From JAYFNU01 sp964460755 (GTDB taxonomy: Bacteria > Bacillota > Clostridia > Oscillospirales > Ruminococcaceae), in the NCBI GenBank assembly GCA_964460755.1, contig CAYWQL010000014.1, forward strand, positions 1-41,404: DNA of 41,404 nucleotides, given 5' to 3'. Positions 32,248-38,560 of this stretch are shown here, in pieces. The position numbers and the translations under genes are program-made. The notes beneath the pieces were generated by a model that had not been told where the DNA came from, did no database searches, and worked only from the letters and a program-made list of their open reading frames with translations. Positions within the stretch are counted from its first letter, which is position 1. The number at the start of each line of letters is the position of its first letter.

Positions 32248-32631
32248 TTAACCGATAACAAGAAGATTGTCGCCGGTTGAAACCATATCACCCTTATTGA
32301 CCGAGATAGAAGCGACCGTTCCGTCGCAGGGCGAGGTGATGTCGTTTTCCATCTTCATAGCTTCAAGAACCACGAGCTTCTGACCGCTCTTTACCGCGTC
32401 GCCAACCTTGACGACTACGTCGAGAATATTTCCGGGCATCGGCGCGTTAACCTTGGTGCCGTTCGCGGGAGCCGCCGCCTTGGGAGCCGCCGCAGCGGGA
32501 GCAGGGGCAGCCGTGGGAGCGGCAGCCGCAACAGGAGCCGCGACAACAGGAGCTGCCGAAGGCGCTCCGCCGATTTCATCTACCGCCACGTCATACGCGA
32601 CGCCGTTTACTGTTATGTTAAACTTTCTCAT
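32248..32631 (-). CDS. Biotin carboxyl carrier protein (1.3S-like)
   Basis: A 127-residue carrier with a short N-terminal beta part, a long Ala/Pro linker (about residues 23-58) and a C-terminal biotinyl domain. Biotin joins K93 in VVLEAMKMENDI. The flexible linker lets biotin swing between two active sites. It sits between the 12S-like and 5S-like genes with gaps of 22 and 16 bases, so the three are made as a set. Similar carriers serve oxaloacetate, glutaconyl-CoA and methylmalonyl-CoA decarboxylases. Confidence 0.94.
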   Translation of the reverse strand: MRKFNITVNGVAYDVAVDEIGGAPSAAPVVAAPVAAAAPTAAPAPAAAAPKAAAPANGTKVNAPMPGNILDVVVKVGDAVKSGQKLVVLEAMKMENDITSPCDGTVASISVNKGDMVSTGDNLLVIG

Positions 32632-32653
32632 AATAAATTAACCTCCAAAATTT

Positions 32654-33979
32654 TTAAAGCGGAAGATTGCCGTGTTTTTTGGGCAATCTTGAAACTCGTT
32701 TTGATGAGAGCATATCTATCGCGGAAACAAGCACGTCTCTTGTCGACGCAGGTTCGATTACGCCGTCGATAATTCCGTTTTCTGCGGCCTTTTCCGCCGA
32801 CGCGTATTCGCTCGCGTACTTTTTGCCAAGCGAAGCGATATCGGAGTCCTTCTTAATTTCATAAACAAGAGTCGCCGCCGCGTTCACGGGAAGCGCGCTT
32901 ATAACCGCGCCGTCCCAAGCGTAGGACATATCGCTTCCGCCGTTCTTCGAGCAGAAGGTCGAGAATACCGAGCCTATCGCGTCGCCCGTAATAACGGAAA
33001 CCTTCGCGGTTGTCGCTTCGGCTAAAACGTGGGCAAGCTTTGCGGCAGACTTAATGCCGCCCGTCTTGTCGTTTTCCGCCGACGCCTTAAAGCCGTCGGA
33101 ATTAATAAAGCTTACTATGGGAAGATTGAACGAATCGCAAACCTCGACGAGCTTCGCGCACTTTGCCGCGGCGTCCTTGTCGATTTTGCCTGTCGCCTCT
33201 ATCGCGCCGCAGGGCATTCCGCCGAGTGTCACAAGGGAGGTCTTTGTTTCGCCGCCGATTCCCGAGAAGAGCTCAACGACGCTGTCAACGTCGGCGACCG
33301 CTTCGACAGCCGAACCGTTTTTGAAGGTTGGCACGTCGAAATCATATGCGGGAAGAGCCGCAAGATTGTTGAGCGGAAGAAGCTTGACAACCTCGACCGC
33401 CTTGGCGATTGCTTGGTCCTCGTTTTCGCAAAGAATAGCCGCAACGCCTGCTTTTTCGGCGTATTCCGCCGAGCCGACGCCCTTTTCGCTTCCGCCGCTC
33501 GCCTTGTCGGTAAACGGAGAAGTTAAGAACAGCTCGCCGTCCTTGGACATTACCGTAACGTCAGCAAGCGCCGCCGTCATCGCCGCAAAGCCGGCGCAAA
33601 CGCCGACGACAACCGCGATTTGCGGCACAACGCCCGAAAGCTCGGAGCACTTTTTGAGTATTTCGGACGCCGCTTCAAGCGACGCGAAGCCGTTGTCGAC
33701 CTTTACGCCCTCGGAGTCGTAGATTGTTACGACGGGCGCGCCCGTTTTGGACGCAAGGTCGTAAACCTTCGCGAATTTTCTTGAATGCGCCGCGCTGACC
33801 GCGCCGCCGCATTCCTGGCTGTCCTGACAAAGCGCGAAAACCGTCGCTCCGCCCACCGAGCCGTACGCCGCATGTGCGCCGCACCCCTTTGCCGAACCGT
33901 CGATTTCCCAATAAACGCCGTCGTCAAACAGTGCTTTGAGCCTCAGTTCAGCCGAATTTTTTTTGTTTTTTTCGGACAT
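32654..33979 (-). CDS. Divergent carboxyltransferase-domain protein (12S/MmdA-like)
   Basis: A 441-residue member of the carboxyl transferase family (acyl-CoA carboxylase beta type), shorter than the usual 510-525. The N-terminal crotonase-like half shows QIAVVVGVCAGFAAMTAALA, matching the GPCAGGA oxyanion region. The C-terminal half shows VCDSFNLPIVSFINSDGF, LAEATTAKVSVITGDAIGSV and MSYAWDGAVISALP. Several usually fixed residues differ: DVPGF reads NSDGF, and the ITRKAYGGAY loop reads ITGDAIGSVF. It may thus use another acyl-CoA or have lost activity. First gene of a unit with the biotin carrier and the OadA-like subunit, behind a clear promoter. Confidence 0.82.
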   Translation of the reverse strand: MSEKNKKNSAELRLKALFDDGVYWEIDGSAKGCGAHAAYGSVGGATVFALCQDSQECGGAVSAAHSRKFAKVYDLASKTGAPVVTIYDSEGVKVDNGFASLEAASEILKKCSELSGVVPQIAVVVGVCAGFAAMTAALADVTVMSKDGELFLTSPFTDKASGGSEKGVGSAEYAEKAGVAAILCENEDQAIAKAVEVVKLLPLNNLAALPAYDFDVPTFKNGSAVEAVADVDSVVELFSGIGGETKTSLVTLGGMPCGAIEATGKIDKDAAAKCAKLVEVCDSFNLPIVSFINSDGFKASAENDKTGGIKSAAKLAHVLAEATTAKVSVITGDAIGSVFSTFCSKNGGSDMSYAWDGAVISALPVNAAATLVYEIKKDSDIASLGKKYASEYASAEKAAENGIIDGVIEPASTRDVLVSAIDMLSSKRVSRLPKKHGNLPL

Positions 33980-34027
33980 ATGTTAAACCTCGTTTCCATA
34001 TAAGAAGTAAAAAACCAAATTACTGAT

Positions 34028-34056
34028 ATTGTATAGTATTTGCGTAAAATATGCAA
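34028..34056 (-). promoter_or_regulatory. Sigma-A promoter of the transcarboxylase-like operon
   Basis: On the minus strand, TTGCAT (34051-34056) and TACAAT (34028-34033) are 17 bases apart, about 50 bases before the ATG of the 12S-like gene. It begins right after the terminator of the GNAT-like gene. Confidence 0.75.
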
Positions 34057-34085
34057 TAGAAAAACCCGCGTTAACAGCAGGTTTT
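34057..34085 (-). terminator. Terminator at the end of the GNAT-like gene
   Basis: AAAACCTGC and GCGGGTTTT (minus strand; 34077-34085 and 34061-34069) form a stem with one G-U pair, then TCTATTG. The TAA stop of the gene lies inside the loop. The T tract is short, so strength is uncertain. Confidence 0.6.
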
Positions 34086-34409
34086 GAAAAAATTCTCGAT
34101 TTTTGTACGGTTATCCGTAAAAAAGCCGCATGCGTCGCGAAACTTTGTCAATTCTTCACCATTTCCGTCAATAACGACAAATTGCGCAAGCTCGCTCAGA
34201 CTCGCGACAGCGCTCCGCGCCAAGCCGTCGGCTATGGCGAAGCTTTTTTCCGTCGTTTCAAGCGAAACAAGTCTCACTGCCTCGCCGTCGAAAACAAAAA
34301 CACAGCTTCCAAGCACCCTATCCCCTTCGCGAGCGACGTAGCACATCTCACCGCTCTTCAGAGAAATGTTTTTCTCGTCGCCGTCGGTAAGCTTTTTTAT
34401 TTCAATCAT
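34071..34409 (-). CDS. Small GNAT-like protein
   Basis: A 112-residue protein. The order of elements (CYVAREGDRVLGSCVFVFD, then a strand, a long helix IADGLARSAVASLSEL, a strand FVVIDG and a final FRDACGFF) resembles a GNAT acetyltransferase core. The acetyl-CoA loop (R/Q-x-x-G-x-G/A) is degenerate, so it could be an inactive or altered form. It lies 12 bases after a pseudouridine synthase gene and shares its transcript. The function cannot be told from the sequence. Confidence 0.75.
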   Translation of the reverse strand: MIEIKKLTDGDEKNISLKSGEMCYVAREGDRVLGSCVFVFDGEAVRLVSLETTEKSFAIADGLARSAVASLSELAQFVVIDGNGEELTKFRDACGFFTDNRTKIENFFKTCC

Positions 34410-34421
34410 TTTTCTTCTCCC

Positions 34422-35147
34422 TTACGAAAAAGCGTTGCGAAGAGCGTTTATCTCTTCTTTCTTAAGCTCTCGGTATTCCCCCGGCTTAAGCATTCCGAGC
34501 CGTATCGGCCCGACGGCCAAGCGCTTAAGGCGAATAACCTCAAGTCCGACCGCCTCGCACATCCGCCTTATCTGGCGGTTCTTTCCCTCGTGAATGGTCA
34601 TCTCCATAACCCCTCTGCCCTCCTCGTTCGCGACAACCCTTATCGTCGCGGGCGCGGTGACATATCCGTCGTCAAGCTTAACCCCGCTGGAAAGCTCAAT
34701 AAGCTGTTCCTCAACGGGCGCGGGGCGCACCGTCACGCGGTACAGCTTGCCGATTTTTGAGGTTGGGTGGGTGATTAGGTTTGTTATATCGCCGTCGTTA
34801 GTAAGAAGCAAGAGTCCTTCGGAATCCTTGTCAAGCCGCCCGATAGGATATACCCGCTCCTCTATGTCGCCGATAAGGTCGGCTATCGTTTTGGTCGCGT
34901 GTCGGTCGCCCATTGTTGTGACGTAACCGCGCGGCTTATATAGGACGTAATAGACCTTCTGCTGGCGCTTTTTAAAAAGCACCCGCTGACCGTCGACACT
35001 AAGCACATCCTTGAGTATGTTCATTTTGTCGCCGAGTGAAACGGGGTGTCCGTTTAATTTAACCCGTCCCTCTTTAATAATCTGTTCTGCGGCTCTGCGG
35101 GAGCAGTAGCCCTGCTCCGAAAGGATTTTCTGTATTCTTTCGTCCAT
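34422..35147 (-). CDS. rluB: RsuA/RluB family rRNA pseudouridine synthase
   Basis: A 241-residue enzyme. An S4 RNA-binding domain comes first (about 1-60: RIQKILSEQGYCSRRAAEQ), then the catalytic domain with the active Asp in YPIGRLDKDSEGLLLLTNDGD and, later, GKNRQIRRMCEAVG. The family makes pseudouridine in 23S (RluB, U2605) or 16S (RsuA) rRNA. Context beside scpAB is typical of the Firmicutes RluB (YpuL). A terminator separates it from gerW just upstream, so it may depend on read-through or on a promoter I could not see. Confidence 0.92.
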   Translation of the reverse strand: MDERIQKILSEQGYCSRRAAEQIIKEGRVKLNGHPVSLGDKMNILKDVLSVDGQRVLFKKRQQKVYYVLYKPRGYVTTMGDRHATKTIADLIGDIEERVYPIGRLDKDSEGLLLLTNDGDITNLITHPTSKIGKLYRVTVRPAPVEEQLIELSSGVKLDDGYVTAPATIRVVANEEGRGVMEMTIHEGKNRQIRRMCEAVGLEVIRLKRLAVGPIRLGMLKPGEYRELKKEEINALRNAFS

Positions 35148-35156
35148 ATTTCTCCG

Positions 35157-35189
35157 TTTAAAAAGGGACGAGCGGCAAGCTCACCCCTT
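35157..35189 (-). terminator. Terminator after gerW
   Basis: An 11-base stem with two G-U pairs (35163-35173 with 35179-35189) and a five-base loop ends, on the minus strand, in CCCTTTTTAAA. It lies in the gap between the gerW stop and the start of the pseudouridine synthase. Confidence 0.7.
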
Positions 35190-35197
35190 AATTATTT

Positions 35198-35578
35198 CTA
35201 TTCTTTATTACTTTTATTCTGCTTTCCCGAAACAAGTGATGAAACCTTGTCGATAACGTCGGGAACAGCGCGTACAATATTGTCCGCAGTGGTACCGATG
35301 GTGTCGAGCTGCATAAGCTTTACGCTGTCCTTGGTCGTGACGAGAAAAGCGATTGGAGTGACGTTCAGTCCGCCGCCCGTCCCGCCTCCAAAAGCGTTTT
35401 CGCGTTTAGTCAGGTCGGAGCCACCCGAGGCGAAGCCAAAGCTGACCTTGCAAACGGGTATCGCCGTCACTCCGTTGGGCATTACTATCGGGTCTCCGAT
35501 AACCGTTTCGGAATTTGCGATATCCTTAATCTTGCTCATCGCCACGTCGAGCATATTGTTGATAGGATGTTCAGTCAT
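35198..35578 (-). CDS. gerW: GerW/YtfJ family sporulation protein
   Basis: A 126-residue protein of the YtfJ family. It has the conserved start HPINNMLDVAMSKIKDIANSE, TVIGDPIVMPNGVTAIPVCK, a Gly-rich core (SFGFASGGSD, FGGGTGGGLNVTPIAFLV) and a hydrophilic tail. In B. subtilis the homologue is made in the forespore and affects germination. The gene overlaps the DUF2953 gene by eight bases; this pair (ytfI-ytfJ) is conserved. Its biochemical activity is not known. Confidence 0.9.
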   Translation of the reverse strand: MTEHPINNMLDVAMSKIKDIANSETVIGDPIVMPNGVTAIPVCKVSFGFASGGSDLTKRENAFGGGTGGGLNVTPIAFLVTTKDSVKLMQLDTIGTTADNIVRAVPDVIDKVSSLVSGKQNKSNKE

Positions 35579-36197
35579 TGTCTTTCTCCTTCGCTTCCTC
35601 GGTTTTGATTTCTGTCGTTTTTTCCTCGCTGTTCTGTTTTACCCTTTGCCAAAGGAACACCACAAGCGCCGCTATTATTATACCCGCAAGCGCACCTATT
35701 TTACAACTGAATTTTTCCTCGCCGCCGTGCTCGTGCGTAAAATCGGGTATAACGTCCACGGTCTTAAAGGTAACCTTTCTAAAGACATTTAACAAAAATG
35801 CGGAAAACCCGCCAAACGCCGCCCAAAGCGCTCCCGCCGTTACTCCGATTTCATCGGGCTCGTATCCTTCTGCGACAAGGGTAATCTCGATATTCTTAAC
35901 GCTTATACCCTTTAAGAGAAATCCCGCCGCGCTTAAAAGCGGATTAATAAAGGAGGTAAGCTCGTCCAAAGAAAGCTTTTTACGCTCCTTTTCCTCATTC
36001 TTCTCATTCTCCTGTGCTTTGTCTGTTTCTTCCTTCGTTTTCTTTCGTGCGGGATAAGACCATATCCTAAACCCAAGCACCCTCACAAAGGCCGTAAGCT
36101 CGCCTTTTTCATACCGCGGCGCAACAGACACGGGAACAAGGCAGAGCAACAGCAAAAGAGCAAATATAGATAAGATAACTATCCCAACTATCCTCAC
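35571..36197 (-). CDS. DUF2953 membrane protein (YtfI-like)
   Basis: A 208-residue protein with a membrane helix at each end (about 2-24 and 168-187), a strongly charged Lys/Glu stretch (about 52-75) and a C-terminal Glu/Lys tail. Pattern and place next to gerW fit DUF2953. Start is a GTG at 36195-36197 that overlaps the scpB stop (GTGA). The role is unknown; pairing with GerW suggests a sporulation link, by inference. Confidence 0.82.
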   Translation of the reverse strand: MRIVGIVILSIFALLLLLCLVPVSVAPRYEKGELTAFVRVLGFRIWSYPARKKTKEETDKAQENEKNEEKERKKLSLDELTSFINPLLSAAGFLLKGISVKNIEITLVAEGYEPDEIGVTAGALWAAFGGFSAFLLNVFRKVTFKTVDVIPDFTHEHGGEEKFSCKIGALAGIIIAALVVFLWQRVKQNSEEKTTEIKTEEAKEKDND

Positions 36198-36781
36198 CGG
36201 GCGTCAAGCTCCTCGTCGTCAAACTCCTCGTCGTCGAGCGCGGAGGTGTCCTCGAGCGAAAGCTCAATGTCTTCGCTGTATATGGGCGGAAGCCCGTTAA
36301 TCGAAGCGAGTCCGAAGCAACGAAGGAAGTTGTCGGTCGTCTTGAAGCTTACCGGTCGACCGGGCAGGTCGAGCCTTCCGGCCTCGCAGATAAGGTTTTT
36401 AGAAATAAGGCTCGCGACAGCGGACGAGCTGTCCACGCCGCGTATCTGGTCTATAAAGGAGCGCGACACGGGCTGATTGTACGCAACGATACTAAGCACC
36501 TCAAGCGCCGCCTGCGAAAGAGGCGTGTTTCGGCGATTGTCAAGCGCGCGGGCGACAAAGTCTGCGAAGACGGGTCGCGTCGCTATTTGAAAGCGGTCGT
36601 CAAATTTTAAAATGCAAAATCCCCGCTCATTTTTGTCGTATTCCTCCGTAAGCTCGGCAATAAGCGAGCTTGCCGTTTTGGGCTCGATGCCGAGCGCGTC
36701 GGCAACCTTTGCGGCCGTTATGGGTTCGGCGACGGCGAAGAGCACGGCTTCTATCGCGCCTTTATATAAATTACTATTCAT
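36194..36781 (-). CDS. scpB: Segregation and condensation protein B
   Basis: ScpB is the winged-helix dimer that binds the kleisin ScpA in the SMC condensin complex. The 195-residue protein starts YKGAIEAVLFAVAEPITAAK, has the two winged helices (about 1-85 and 86-165), with PLSQAALEVLSIVAYNQPVS and IDQIRGVDSSSAV as hallmark stretches, and an acidic tail. It overlaps scpA by eight bases. Confidence 0.96.
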   Translation of the reverse strand: MNSNLYKGAIEAVLFAVAEPITAAKVADALGIEPKTASSLIAELTEEYDKNERGFCILKFDDRFQIATRPVFADFVARALDNRRNTPLSQAALEVLSIVAYNQPVSRSFIDQIRGVDSSSAVASLISKNLICEAGRLDLPGRPVSFKTTDNFLRCFGLASINGLPPIYSEDIELSLEDTSALDDEEFDDEELDAR

Positions 36782-37496
36782 TTGCCCCCACCTTCTCCTT
36801 GCGCGACGCGGTTACCTCAACGCTTCCGTCGTCGGCTATCTTTATTCTTTTCGCCTTAATAAGCTCCAAAATTCCCAAAAAGGTCGCGACCGATTCACTT
36901 CTGCTTTTTGAGTCGGCGAAAAAGTCGGTTATTTTCTTGATGGGCTCCTTGCGAAGAGTTCGAAGAATATTCACAACTCGCGAGGCGACCGACACTATCG
37001 GCGCGCTCACAATCGGCTCAAATTCGTCCGTTCCCGGGCGCACAAGGCGCGCCCCCTTGCCCATTATGCTCATATATGCCGAAAGCAGCGCCGTCGGCTC
37101 GTGAAGGATAGAATATTCGGTGTCAAGCTTAATCTCAAGCGGCTCGCGCACAAAAAAGTTTATCCCCTCGGACATATCGCGAAGCCTTGCCGCGGCTTTT
37201 TTGCAAAGGTGATATTCTACAAGCTGTCCTGTCAGCTCACGCTCAAGCTCCTCCTGTTCCTCCTGACGAGGCAGCAGCGCGACCGATTTCATATACACGA
37301 GCCGAGCCGCCATTTCGATAAACTCGCTCGTCGGGTCAAGCCCGTCGGTTCCAAGCTCGCTCAAAAACGAAAGATACTGGTCGATAAGCTCGTATATTTT
37401 TATCTCGTAAAGCTCCATCTTTTTCTTGGCGATAAGATGAAGCAGCAGGTCGAGAGGCCCTTCAAAATCTTCAATTTTAAACCGAGGCTTTTCCAA
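36774..37496 (-). CDS. scpA: Segregation and condensation protein A (kleisin)
   Basis: ScpA bridges the heads of the SMC dimer. The 240-residue protein has the classic N-terminal FEGPLDLLLHLIAKKKMELY and IYELIDQYLSFL, a middle acidic/helical part and a C-terminal winged helix (TFLGILELIKAKRIKIA). Translation appears to start at a TTG (37494-37496) because no ATG or GTG in frame matches the family start; AAAGGA lies a little further upstream than usual. It overlaps scpB and follows the M50 protease by 33 bases. Confidence 0.95.
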   Translation of the reverse strand: MEKPRFKIEDFEGPLDLLLHLIAKKKMELYEIKIYELIDQYLSFLSELGTDGLDPTSEFIEMAARLVYMKSVALLPRQEEQEELERELTGQLVEYHLCKKAAARLRDMSEGINFFVREPLEIKLDTEYSILHEPTALLSAYMSIMGKGARLVRPGTDEFEPIVSAPIVSVASRVVNILRTLRKEPIKKITDFFADSKSRSESVATFLGILELIKAKRIKIADDGSVEVTASRKEKVGANE

Positions 37497-37529
37497 TGAA
37501 TTTCGTTTCCTTTCGGGAAATTTTTCGTC

Positions 37530-38195
37530 CTATAAGCCAATACGCGTATATGCGATTTTGTCAATAAAATAGGTCGCCCTGTCAAAAAAGCTCAACACTG
37601 TGGCGTTTGCCGCAGAGAGCGGCTCGTCGAGCACATGGGTAAGCGTGAGAATAAGAAAAACGGCTACGAAGATATACCGTTCATACTTCATTATACCAAA
37701 ATACCATCTGTCGGGCAAAATCGAAAAAAGAATCCTCGAGCCATCGAAGGGCGGAACGGGAATAAGATTGAAAATTCCCAGCGCGATATTGATGATTATC
37801 ATATAATAAAACACAACCAAAATATAGTCGAACACCGTCGAAGCTGCGTTATATGAAGCGTAATAAATTATTTTGTAGACAACAAGGGACAAAAATGCCA
37901 TAATGAAATTCGACACAGGCCCCGCAAGCGCCGAAAGCGCCATGCCGAGCTTGCGGTTTTTGTAGTAACGCACATCAATCGGGACAGGCTTCGCCCAACC
38001 GATACCGGTGACGAGAAGACAAAGCGTTCCGATAGGGTCGAAATGCTTAAGCGGGTTAAGGGTAAGCCTTCCCTGCTCCTTCGCCGTCGGGTCCCCGAGA
38101 AGATACGACACATAGGCGTGCGCCGTTTCGTGCACGGGAATTGCCGTTAAAATAATAATTATACGCGCAAGATATTTGAATACAGCTTCGTTCAT
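37530..38195 (-). CDS. Site-2 protease family (M50) membrane peptidase
   Basis: A 221-residue integral membrane protease. The zinc site HETAH is at about residues 22-26 (AIPVHETAHAYVSYL) and the second metal region is in NLIPVPPFDGSRIL. LSALAGPVSNFIMAFLSLV is the usual Gly-Pro segment in between. About five or six membrane helices. This short form, without a PDZ domain, regularly precedes scpA in Firmicutes (YwhC/YdiL-like). Substrate unknown. A good promoter lies 17-45 bases upstream, so it leads the M50-scpA-scpB-DUF2953-gerW operon. Confidence 0.92.
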   Translation of the reverse strand: MNEAVFKYLARIIIILTAIPVHETAHAYVSYLLGDPTAKEQGRLTLNPLKHFDPIGTLCLLVTGIGWAKPVPIDVRYYKNRKLGMALSALAGPVSNFIMAFLSLVVYKIIYYASYNAASTVFDYILVVFYYMIIINIALGIFNLIPVPPFDGSRILFSILPDRWYFGIMKYERYIFVAVFLILTLTHVLDEPLSAANATVLSFFDRATYFIDKIAYTRIGL

Positions 38196-38211
38196 TAAAT
38201 CACCTTTTCAC

Positions 38212-38240
38212 ATTATATAGATTATATTTCAAAATTACAA
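38212..38240 (-). promoter_or_regulatory. Sigma-A promoter of the M50-scpAB operon
   Basis: On the minus strand, TTGTAA (38235-38240) and a perfect TATAAT (38212-38217) are 17 bases apart, just ahead of the M50 start. Confidence 0.72.
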
Positions 38241-38248
38241 TAAAACTC

Positions 38249-38277
38249 TTGCAATTCTCGTTTTTTTCTGTTATTAT
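38249..38277 (+). promoter_or_regulatory. Sigma-A promoter of rpmB
   Basis: TTGCAA (38249-38254) and TATTAT (38272-38277) are 17 bases apart; TATACT three bases further is an alternative -10. The -35 boxes of this promoter and the M50 promoter are only eight bases apart, back to back. Confidence 0.72.
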
Positions 38278-38315
38278 ACTATCTGCGACTATTAGAAAGT
38301 AAGGAGGTGCAGAAG

Positions 38316-38504
38316 ATGGCAAAATGTGAAATTTGCGGTAAGGGAGTCGCCTTCGGCATTAAGGTTTCCCACTCCCACAGACGTTCGAACAGAACCTTTA
38401 AGCCGAACGTTCAGCGTGTAAAGGCAATGGTTGAGGGTTCCCCGAAACACATCTACGCCTGCACCCGTTGTCTGCGTTCAGGCAAGGTTACCCGCGCCGT
38501 ATAA
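38316..38504 (+). CDS. rpmB: 50S ribosomal protein L28
   Basis: L28 is a small basic protein of the large ribosomal subunit. The 62-residue protein is full length: MAKCEICGKGVAFGIKVSHS, RRSNRTFKPNVQRVKA and CTRCLRSGKV. Four cysteines (in CEIC and CTRC) make it the zinc-binding form. Start at 38316 follows AAGGAGGTG (38301-38309) at good spacing. It is a single-gene unit, the only protein gene on the plus strand, bounded by its own promoter and terminator. Confidence 0.97.
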   Translation: MAKCEICGKGVAFGIKVSHSHRRSNRTFKPNVQRVKAMVEGSPKHIYACTRCLRSGKVTRAV

Positions 38505-38525
38505 CAACGCAATAAATCAGCGAAC

Positions 38526-38555
38526 AAAGCCCGCCGGCAGGCGGGCTTTTTGTTT
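38526..38555 (+). terminator. Bidirectional terminator between rpmB and the glucosaminidase gene
   Basis: AAAGCCCGCC (38526-38535) pairs with its complement at 38540-38549 around GGCA. On the plus strand TTTTTGTTTT follows (rpmB); on the minus strand TTTGTTC follows (end of the converging glucosaminidase gene). It lies in the 56-base space between the two stops. Confidence 0.88.
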
Positions 38556-38560
38556 TGCTC

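Noticed and set aside
32408..32641. An Ala/Gly-rich plus-strand frame
   Set aside because: It is the antisense of the Ala/Pro linker of the biotin carrier protein.
33980..34027. Riboswitch or attenuator in the leader of the transcarboxylase-like operon
   Set aside because: The leader is under 60 bases, AT-rich and without a stable stem. The hairpin nearby belongs to the preceding gene.
38307..38315. GTG start for rpmB, three codons earlier
   Set aside because: It lies inside the AAGGAGGTG ribosome binding site; the ATG at 38316 fits the family start exactly.
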